From assembly GCA_045642465.1 (NCBI GenBank), contig JAZUIY010000002.1:1-64000 (forward strand): a stretch of 64,000 nt of DNA, read 5' to 3'. Both the position numbers and the translations under genes were made by a program. Positions 16,748-23,092 of the stretch are shown here, one piece after another. How positions within the stretch are numbered: position 1 is the stretch's first letter; the number at the start of each line of letters is the position of its first letter. Under the pieces are notes generated by a model. It was not told where the DNA came from. It worked only from the letters and a program-made list of their open reading frames with translations, and searched no databases. The DNA is from RUG420 sp045642465. GTDB lineage: Bacteria; Bacillota; Clostridia; Oscillospirales; Acutalibacteraceae.

Positions 16748-17377
16748 ATGGAAGATAAAATTTTAGAAGAAGTTCAAATAGAAGAAACTCCAGAAGTAGA
16801 AGTACCTGATTTTGAAGAAAAAGGGAAAGTACCAAAGGAAGTTATTGAAAATAGAAAAACTGCTTTCATGTGGATTGCCGGTTATACCGCAACCGCTGCA
16901 GCAAGTGCGTGGATGCCGGGAAAGGTAACCCATTCTGCTGTACTGAAACCAATTCAGGTTTCCATGCTGGACAAAATTAATAAGACCTATGGCATGGAAG
17001 AATCTGCAAAAGTTGCAGTAGGCTCCACCTTGTTGAGACTTGGCCTCATTGAAAAGCTGGGTAGAAAAGCATTCACTTTGCTCAGCACCATTCCTGGACT
17101 TCAGGTTATTGGCCTTGCTTTAAATGCTGCCGTTGGTGCACTGGTAACCTTTATCCTTGGTGCATCAACCGCTCTCTTAGATGAACAGATTGTGCTCGGC
17201 AGAATTGACTTAAACAACATTGATTTGGACGAGTACATTACCAACATCTTTAATAACTACATTTCCAAGTTTGGTCCAACCTTGGTAGCGGCTCTCAAGA
17301 CCAAGGATCCAAAGACCATTGCGAAAAACATTGCACCAATCATGGTGGAACTCTTTAAAGGGAAACTGAAAAAGTAA
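16748..17377 (+). CDS. DUF697-like membrane protein
   Basis: A 209-residue protein with an acidic N-terminus (1-30), then a helix-rich body with hydrophobic stretches at about 40-58, 88-102 and 108-140. The segment WMPGKVTHSAVLKPIQVSML followed by DKINKTYGM resembles the P-x-x-x-A...PIQ..M...I...YG pattern of DUF697 proteins, which are often linked to small GTPases. No GTPase is adjacent here. Its stop overlaps the next start by one base (TAATG). Confidence 0.6.
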   Translation: MEDKILEEVQIEETPEVEVPDFEEKGKVPKEVIENRKTAFMWIAGYTATAAASAWMPGKVTHSAVLKPIQVSMLDKINKTYGMEESAKVAVGSTLLRLGLIEKLGRKAFTLLSTIPGLQVIGLALNAAVGALVTFILGASTALLDEQIVLGRIDLNNIDLDEYITNIFNNYISKFGPTLVAALKTKDPKTIAKNIAPIMVELFKGKLKK

Positions 17378-18186
17378 TGAAGAATGAAAAGCCAATTGTG
17401 GCAATTTGTTATGACTTTGATAAGACCCTGAGCCCGGATGATATGCAGGCCCAGGGTTTTATTCAAGAAAATTATGATGGTGACGTCCAAGAATTCTGGA
17501 ATGCCTGTGGGAAACTGGCAGAAGAGAATGAAATGGACGGTAACCTTGCATACATGTACATGATGCTTCGTGAGAGCCAGGGAAAACTGCTCTTTAACAA
17601 GAAGACCCTCATGGAGTATGGCTCCAGAGTAGAACTCTTCCCGGGCGTCTCAGACTGGTTTAAACGCATCAACCAATTTGGGGAAGAACACGGGGTAGAG
17701 GTGGAACACTACATTATTTCCTCCGGCTTAAAGGAAATGATTGAAGGCACCACCATTGCATCCGACTTCACCAAAATCTACGCATCTTCCTTCCTGTATA
17801 ATGAATATGGTCTAGTAGAGTGGCCAGCCATGGTCATCAACTACACCAACAAGACCCAATTCCTGTTCCGTATTTCCAAAGGCTGCCTAGATGTAAACGA
17901 TGCTGGAGTAAATGAACTCATCCCTACCTGCAACATGCATGTCCCATTCACCAACATGGTATATTGCGGTGACTCCGACACTGATGTTCCATGCATGCAG
18001 CTCATCAACAAATACAACGGTTACTCCGTCGGCATCTACAACCCATACACCAAAGACCGGACCAAGGTAGACAAGATGCTAGAAGACGGAAGAATCAAGT
18101 ATGCTGTTCCAGGAGACTACACGGAAGGCTCCGAAATAGACACCCTCATCAAAGGCGTCATTGTAAATATTTCACAAAAACAATAA
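17377..18186 (+). CDS. HAD-superfamily phosphatase
   Basis: A 269-residue cytoplasmic hydrolase of the haloacid dehalogenase superfamily. Motif I is YDFDKTLS (about 12-19, nucleophile Asp14 or its neighbour), motif II lies in YIISSGL, and motif IV is YCGDSDTDVPCM. It resembles phosphoserine-phosphatase-type HADs with a helical cap; substrate unknown. It is coupled to the DUF697-like gene and lies 63 bp upstream of the leader-peptide cluster, with no terminator between, so co-transcription is possible. Confidence 0.85.
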   Translation: MKNEKPIVAICYDFDKTLSPDDMQAQGFIQENYDGDVQEFWNACGKLAEENEMDGNLAYMYMMLRESQGKLLFNKKTLMEYGSRVELFPGVSDWFKRINQFGEEHGVEVEHYIISSGLKEMIEGTTIASDFTKIYASSFLYNEYGLVEWPAMVINYTNKTQFLFRISKGCLDVNDAGVNELIPTCNMHVPFTNMVYCGDSDTDVPCMQLINKYNGYSVGIYNPYTKDRTKVDKMLEDGRIKYAVPGDYTEGSEIDTLIKGVIVNISQKQ

Positions 18187-18249
18187 ACATTAGCCTTTTT
18201 TTCTATTGGTTCGTATAAATAGACGAAAGAAACAAAGGAGGAAAAACTC

Positions 18250-18402
18250 ATGAAAGAATTGAAAAACAAAGAATTAGAACAGGTTAACGGCGGCGAAAGA
18301 AGACCAGACAAAGGCGGCGCATATGACCCTAACGTACTGGAAACCGTAGGGGAAGAACTCAACACCCTTACTCCACACGCCAGCGGCGACGACGTTTGCT
18401 AA
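18250..18402 (+). CDS. Small peptide with double-glycine leader (peptide 1, 50 aa)
   Basis: A 50-residue precursor-like peptide behind a perfect AAAGGAGG. The N-terminal MKELKNKELEQVNGG has the hallmark of class II bacteriocin or related leaders removed by C39-peptidase transporters: Leu at -12/-7-like positions, acidic residues, and Gly-Gly at 14-15. The predicted mature part is 35 residues, hydrophilic, and ends in a single Cys. No transporter, modification enzyme or immunity gene is recognisable next door. Peptide-family membership rests on the shared leader with four other genes in this window. Confidence 0.8.
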   Translation: MKELKNKELEQVNGGERRPDKGGAYDPNVLETVGEELNTLTPHASGDDVC

Positions 18403-18460
18403 CAAACACAAGAAAACAAACCACAAAACAAAAAAACAACAAAAAAAGAAGGACATAACA

Positions 18461-18772
18461 ATGGCAGAACTGAAAGATAAAACCTTAGAACAAGTTAACG
18501 CAGGATCCAACTGGATTGATAAACATAAAAAACAGATAGAGGAATGGGAAAGCCATTCTAAATCCCCAACGAAAGAAATCTCTGACCCACTTCTTCCAGG
18601 CGCAGATATTCCAGATGAACTTAAAGATAAAATCTTAGAACAAGTAAACGGTGGAGACACATGTACTCCAGCTTACAGAATTGACGATGAACTACTCAGG
18701 CGATACATCAATGGTGAAATCACTGAGGAAGAATATCATGAGCTTTCTAATAGAGTGCTATATAACAAATAG
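18461..18772 (+). CDS. Two-leader precursor peptide (peptide 2, 103 aa)
   Basis: A 103-residue protein with two leader-like segments in one chain: MAELKDKTLEQVNAG at 1-15 and ELKDKILEQVNGG at about 53-65. The first is followed by a basic/acidic 37-residue stretch and the second by a 38-residue tail containing IDDELLRRYINGEITEEE. It looks like two precursor genes fused in frame; no internal ATG is present at the second leader. If a leader peptidase cuts after both, two peptides would result. AGAAGGACATAAC precedes the start. Confidence 0.78.
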   Translation: MAELKDKTLEQVNAGSNWIDKHKKQIEEWESHSKSPTKEISDPLLPGADIPDELKDKILEQVNGGDTCTPAYRIDDELLRRYINGEITEEEYHELSNRVLYNK

Positions 18773-18785
18773 GGAGGATACTGAT

Positions 18786-18956
18786 ATGCCAGAATTAACA
18801 GCAAAAGAATTACAGAAAATTATGGGAGGTACTTTTAATCCTCCAACACCAGGAACAAGCCATCCAACCTACTACATTACAGATGAATGGATGGAGCGTT
18901 TCCTTAAAGGAGAAATTACTCCAGAAGAATTCTTTGAGCATTTAAATGAAAAATAA
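18786..18956 (+). CDS. Small peptide with GG leader (peptide 3, 56 aa)
   Basis: A 56-residue peptide behind GGGAGGATACTGAT. The leader MPELTAKELQKIMGG ends in Gly-Gly at 14-15. The putative mature region (TFNPPTPGTSHP... ) contains ITDEWMERFLKGEITPEEF, clearly related to the C-terminal end of peptide 2 (IDDELLRRYINGEITEEEY), so the two share a core as well as a leader. Longer in-frame extension upstream overlaps peptide 2 and is rejected because of the ribosome site. Confidence 0.78.
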   Translation: MPELTAKELQKIMGGTFNPPTPGTSHPTYYITDEWMERFLKGEITPEEFFEHLNEK

Positions 18957-19000
18957 TTCATAACAAATAGATGAAAGACAACAAACAAGGAGGCCTAGCA

Positions 19001-19177
19001 ATGGCTGAACTGAAAGATAACGAACTCAACACCATCAACGCTGGCGCTAACAATCCAGATCCAGGACTAAACGGCTTCTGGGATGTAATGAAAAAAATGG
19101 GCAAAGGCATCAAAGACGTCGTAAAGCCTGTTGTTAAATCACCAGCCCCACTAGCTGCCAACAAAGACGAGGACTAA
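19001..19177 (+). CDS. Small peptide with AG leader and amphipathic core (peptide 4, 58 aa)
   Basis: A 58-residue peptide behind AAGGAGGCCTAGCA. The leader MAELKDNELNTINAG ends in Ala-Gly at 14-15. The mature part includes GFWDVMKKMGKGIKDVVKPV, a cationic amphipathic helix-like stretch of the kind found in membrane-active peptides, followed by an acidic tail. Of the five related genes this one looks most like an antimicrobial peptide. A terminator follows 20 bp later. Confidence 0.8.
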   Translation: MAELKDNELNTINAGANNPDPGLNGFWDVMKKMGKGIKDVVKPVVKSPAPLAANKDED

Positions 19178-19197
19178 AACAAAATATTAAAAATAAA

Positions 19198-19236
19198 GAA
19201 CCACTGCATCTTGGCGATGTAGTGGTTCCTTTTTTA
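19198..19236 (+). terminator. Terminator of the leader-peptide cluster
   Basis: GAACCACTGCATC-ttggc-GATGTAGTGGTTC (one G-T/T-G wobble) with a T-rich tail (CCTTTTTT). It closely resembles the hairpin at 22048-22076. Confidence 0.9.
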
Positions 19237-19366
19237 TAGATAGGCTATTACGTTGATACTACTTTCCTTTAGCTATGTAGAAATGATACAATTCACTTAT
19301 AATCGATAAGTAATTGTTTAATGGAACAATTATAAATAGAAAATGCTTTATTATTTGGAGGTATAT

Positions 19367-21490
19367 ATGTCAGCAACTAATCAGCCGCCTATTAGAACCG
19401 GATTGTTAGATTTTTTTAGAAACACTCAGGGCTGTCAATTTGTAATTCCTGTTTATCAAAGAAATTATACTTGGACCTCAGGTAAGGAAGTTAGACAGTA
19501 TCTTGAAGACATGGAAAACGTATTAAAAGGGGAATATGAAAATCATTTCTTGGGAATAATGATATATCTTGACAAACCTATTGATTATTCAGCAAGGGAA
19601 TTTTCAGTTATTGATGGTCAACAGAGGCTTACTACGACATTTTTAATTCTATACGCAGTAAGAGAATTGTTTAGAGAAAGTGGCGAAATTGATCAAATAC
19701 AGAATTTGGAAGGACAATATTTAACTAATCCGTTTTCAACGGCTAAACTGAAATATAAACTGAAACCTTTAGTTTCAGACGATGAAGTATTTCAATATAT
19801 TGTTGAGAATAAAATTGATTCTATTACCCAAAAAGATTCAAACGTATATAAAAACTATGTTTATATAAAGAATTATTTAGAAAATTTAATTAAGAATAAT
19901 TACGATTTAAAAAATATTCTTATGGCACTAAATAATCTATATGTAGTCTGTGTTCCTATTTCTGAAAATGACAATGCTCAAAAGATATTTGAAAGTATAA
20001 ATGCAACAGGTGTGAAACTTACGGCATCTGATTTAATAAGAAATTTCTTGCTTATGGATCTGCCAAGTGATGTGCAGGAAAAATATTTTGAACAGTATTG
20101 GAAGCAGATAGAAACGTATGTTTCTAATGATTCTAAAAAATTAGAATTATTTTTCCGCTTTTTCCTTGCAGTAAAAAATCTTACGCTTCCAACTAAAAAC
20201 GAAGTATACCGTTTATTTGTTGATTGGTATAAGCAAAAAGAAAAAATATTAAACGAAAATGATTCTATTTGTTCTGAAGAAGCGAAAAGAAAGGTCTTTG
20301 AAGAATTAGTATTATATGCCGAAGCATATTATGTGATTTATAAAAAAGACTTAAAGGATATAGATATTATCATACAATCTTCATTGAAGGAATATAGACG
20401 AATTCTTTCGGATATGCCAGCTCCATTTCTTATGGAATTTTATATAATTTATTGTAATGGCTTAATTTCTGCGAAGACATTTAGTGATTTGGTTCAACTA
20501 ATTAATATTTATCTTATTCGTAGAAGTCTTTGTGATATGGATACAAGTGGTATCACAAAAATGTTTCCAAGTTTATTGAAAAATGTCCTAAATGATTGCT
20601 CGGATGATTACGCACATGTTGAGGATGTTTTGGTTAGAGATCTTGTTGCAAAAAATATTGGAAATGCCATGAACATGCCAAATGACCAACAACTAAGAGA
20701 TGTTGTGCTTAATATCAACATGTATAATTTGAGACAAACGCTGCGTATAATTTTTGATAAGCTTGAACACGAAAATAACCCTGCTCCAGTAGATTTATCT
20801 AGTTGTAGTGTAGAACATCTTATGCCACAAACTCCAACAAATGAATGGCTTAATATTTTAGAAGTTGATATTGATACATATCAGAGAAATGTCCATCGTT
20901 TGGGAAATCTAACTCTTGCAGCTAAATCAGATAATAGTTCAATGGGTAACAAGGTATGGGAATATAAAAATGAAATTCTGAAGAATACTAGTCATCTAAA
21001 AATAAATGAAAGAATACTTGAAACAGACCAATGGAATATAAAATGCATTGATGACAGAACAGAAGAACTAATCGATTGGATTTGTGAAGCATACCCATAT
21101 CCAACAATTAAAAACGATATTATTCCTAGAGAGGAAATATTTATAAAGATTAATGAAGTAAATGCTAAAGCATATCTGTCATTAGATGATGGTAGTGTTG
21201 AAATAGATGTGGGTTCACGGGTCGCATCTTATGATAATGCAGAAAGCTTTCCGGATGTAGAAGATCTTAGAATGGAATTAATAGAAGATGGCGTGATTTG
21301 TGAATTAGAAGGAGTTCTGCAGTTTGTAAAGCCATATACTATGTACCCAAAAATTTCAAACGCTACTGCATTAAGCGCCGCTGCCAGTTTGATTCTCCAT
21401 GGTAATAAAAATGGTTGGCAATATTGGGAAAACAAAGATGGTGTATATCTAAAAGATCTTCCTGAAATAAGGAAGTTATTTAAAAACTAA
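19367..21490 (+). CDS. DUF262/DUF1524 (GmrSD-like) restriction protein
   Basis: A 707-residue AT-rich gene. The N-terminal DUF262 domain has VIPVYQRNYTW (about 28-38) and the nucleotide-binding-like motif DGQQR (83-87). The C-terminal half carries a DUF1524 His-Asn nuclease pattern EHLMPQ (483-488) and HRLGNLTL (510-517). In GmrSD and relatives this combination forms a type IV modification-dependent nuclease that cuts modified phage DNA. TTGGAGG precedes the ATG at 19367; an earlier ATG has no ribosome site. A C-terminal extension (about 600-707) resembles a DUF4357-like tail with ATALSAAASLILHGNKNGWQ. First gene of the island. Confidence 0.88.
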   Translation: MSATNQPPIRTGLLDFFRNTQGCQFVIPVYQRNYTWTSGKEVRQYLEDMENVLKGEYENHFLGIMIYLDKPIDYSAREFSVIDGQQRLTTTFLILYAVRELFRESGEIDQIQNLEGQYLTNPFSTAKLKYKLKPLVSDDEVFQYIVENKIDSITQKDSNVYKNYVYIKNYLENLIKNNYDLKNILMALNNLYVVCVPISENDNAQKIFESINATGVKLTASDLIRNFLLMDLPSDVQEKYFEQYWKQIETYVSNDSKKLELFFRFFLAVKNLTLPTKNEVYRLFVDWYKQKEKILNENDSICSEEAKRKVFEELVLYAEAYYVIYKKDLKDIDIIIQSSLKEYRRILSDMPAPFLMEFYIIYCNGLISAKTFSDLVQLINIYLIRRSLCDMDTSGITKMFPSLLKNVLNDCSDDYAHVEDVLVRDLVAKNIGNAMNMPNDQQLRDVVLNINMYNLRQTLRIIFDKLEHENNPAPVDLSSCSVEHLMPQTPTNEWLNILEVDIDTYQRNVHRLGNLTLAAKSDNSSMGNKVWEYKNEILKNTSHLKINERILETDQWNIKCIDDRTEELIDWICEAYPYPTIKNDIIPREEIFIKINEVNAKAYLSLDDGSVEIDVGSRVASYDNAESFPDVEDLRMELIEDGVICELEGVLQFVKPYTMYPKISNATALSAAASLILHGNKNGWQYWENKDGVYLKDLPEIRKLFKN

Positions 21491-21564
21491 TAGATGAGCA
21501 CTAAGACATATTTGTTACTGTAAGGAGCAGGCCAATTCTCCATTTTTTACCCTGATATATTGTT

Positions 21565-22043
21565 TTTGTTGTTCCATTAGACGTTATCAAGATAAACCAG
21601 TAGAACCTGAAAAGGTAGAACAGCTTCTCAGAGCCGCTATGGCAGCTCCGAGCGCCCATAACCAACAGCCATGGGAATTCTGTGTGGTAACAGATAAAGA
21701 GGCCATTCAGAAACTCAGCAAGGTTACTCCATACACACAGCCAGCCGGCAGAGCGCCTCTCGTAATAGTTCCTTGCTACACAGCAGAAGGGCTCGTATGC
21801 CAGGAGTTCGCTCATATTGATTTGAGCGCATAAGTAGAAAACATACTTGTTGAAGCAACAGCCCAGGGCCTTAGCGCCTGTTGGTTGGGAATTGCTCCAC
21901 ACGAAGACCGTCAAACTATGGTAGAAGAAATCCTTGATGTTCCGAAGAACCTTAGAGTTTTCTGCTTGATTTCAGTAGGATACCCAGACGAAACTAGAGA
22001 GCATCAGGACAGATATAATCCAGATAAAGTCCATACCGTATAA
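21565..22043 (+). pseudogene. Nitroreductase-family remnant
   Basis: Reading through 21570-22043 gives RRYQDKPVEPEKVEQLL, AAPSAHNQQPWEF, then, after an in-frame TAA at 21831-21833, VENILVEATAQGLSACWLGI and a normal C-terminus ending at 22043. These are the FMN-binding and core motifs of small nitroreductases. The N-terminus lacks a start codon and the first beta-region is replaced by an unrelated IYCFCC stretch. The nonsense codon probably arose from CAA. Base composition is like the host chromosome rather than the AT-rich island around it. Confidence 0.85.
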
Positions 22044-22045
22044 AG

Positions 22046-22086
22046 AAAAGAACCACTCATCTAGGCGATGCGGTGGTTCTTATTAT
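22046..22086 (+). terminator. Hairpin after the nitroreductase remnant
   Basis: AAGAACCAC-cat region-GGTGGTTCTT (22048-22080) with TTATTATTAG after it. Nearly the same arms as the terminator at 19198-19236, the two flanking the DUF262 gene and the remnant. Confidence 0.65.
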
Positions 22087-22098
22087 TAGCGATCGTTA

Positions 22099-22137
22099 GT
22101 ACCGTAAATGGTACAGCTTATGCCAAGACAATGTGTA
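22099..22137 (+). promoter_or_regulatory. Promoter region of the unknown island gene
   Basis: A GTACC-gtaaat-GGTAC dyad (22099-22114) is followed by GGTACAGCTTA and, about 16 bases on, a TAATAAT-type -10. The same GGTACMGCTT element recurs the same distance upstream of the hsdR -10. Confidence 0.4.
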
Positions 22138-22188
22138 ATAATGTAAACGGCAAAGATGCTTAATTTGAAAAATGAAAGGGGAAAACTT

Positions 22189-22887
22189 ATGCGTGGAGAA
22201 TCCGAAAAAAGAGCATTGGATTCTGTGAAGAAAACTATTGAAAATAGTGGAGCATTATGTTTTGGAGATATTGATAATTTGGTTTTTGAAAAAATCTTTT
22301 TAGCAAAGCCAAATCCAAATCCAAGTCATTTTCCTGATTTTTTGTTTGAAGGCGGTTTTATAGAACATTTTCAAGTTTCCACATCTAAAAAAACAAGGAA
22401 AGGATCAGAACTGATAAAAAACGCGAAAGAAGTAGAATCTAAATTAAAAAAAGAATTTGAGCAAGCAAATAGTGGCCTATTCGTTCCTAAAACGTGTGGA
22501 TTTCAAGTAAAAGATTGTTCGTACCGAAATTATTGCGATGGGTTTCGTGAAACATGGGATAATCACTTTTCTAAACTGGAAAGGGTGAAGGAACAATTTG
22601 ACACAAGAATATTTTTAATCGAGCATACGGATAAGTTGTTGCAGGTTTATGATACCGAACACCATCAAATTGGAGAATATAGTTTGGGCTTTGACGAAAA
22701 ACTACTTTCTTTTATTTTTGAATATAGAACTAATTTGGAATATGTTATCTATTTAAACAATGGGTTAGTTCAAATAATCAATGTAGAAAAAATATCGGAT
22801 GTTATTGAAAAGATTTCCAATAGATTTGTAATTGAGCCAATGGCTGGAGCAGTTTTCACGGATACCTTATTTGGATACAAAGAATAG
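22189..22887 (+). CDS. Unknown island protein, possibly nuclease-like
   Basis: A 232-residue protein I do not recognise. It is hydrophilic with no membrane segment. Residues 50-62 (Asp50 in HFPDFLFEGG, Glu59 and Gln62 in FIEHFQVS) have the spacing of a degenerate PD-(D/E)xK nuclease site, and a Cys-rich patch TCGFQVKDCSYRNYC lies at about 102-116. The start at 22189 follows AAAGGGG; a start eleven codons earlier is possible. It has its own promoter and terminator and lies between DUF262 and type I restriction genes, so a defence role is plausible but unproven. Confidence 0.6.
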   Translation: MRGESEKRALDSVKKTIENSGALCFGDIDNLVFEKIFLAKPNPNPSHFPDFLFEGGFIEHFQVSTSKKTRKGSELIKNAKEVESKLKKEFEQANSGLFVPKTCGFQVKDCSYRNYCDGFRETWDNHFSKLERVKEQFDTRIFLIEHTDKLLQVYDTEHHQIGEYSLGFDEKLLSFIFEYRTNLEYVIYLNNGLVQIINVEKISDVIEKISNRFVIEPMAGAVFTDTLFGYKE

Positions 22888-22959
22888 GCTGGTAGACTTT
22901 TAGGCTTGAAAATATACATAGTCAGCCTATATAGGATAAATACAAATTATGTTATTTAA

Positions 22960-22990
22960 GGACATGTTTGTAAACATGTCCTTTTCTTTT
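22960..22990 (+). terminator. Perfect hairpin terminator
   Basis: GGACATGTTT-g-TAAACATGTCC (22960-22981) followed by TTTTCTTTT; ends the unknown island gene. Confidence 0.9.
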
Positions 22991-23012
22991 AGGCATCGTC
23001 TGTCCTAAGAAC

Positions 23013-23043
23013 GGTACCGCTTGATTTAGATTGATGGTATAAT
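23013..23043 (+). promoter_or_regulatory. hsdR promoter with extended -10
   Basis: TGGTATAAT (TATAAT 23038-23043) is an extended -10. The -35 region carries GGTACCGCTT, matching GGTACAGCTT upstream of the previous gene. Confidence 0.55.
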
Positions 23044-23092
23044 AAAAGTATCTATAAATATCTTTTGGTAAGCATATAAGGAGTGGGCACTT

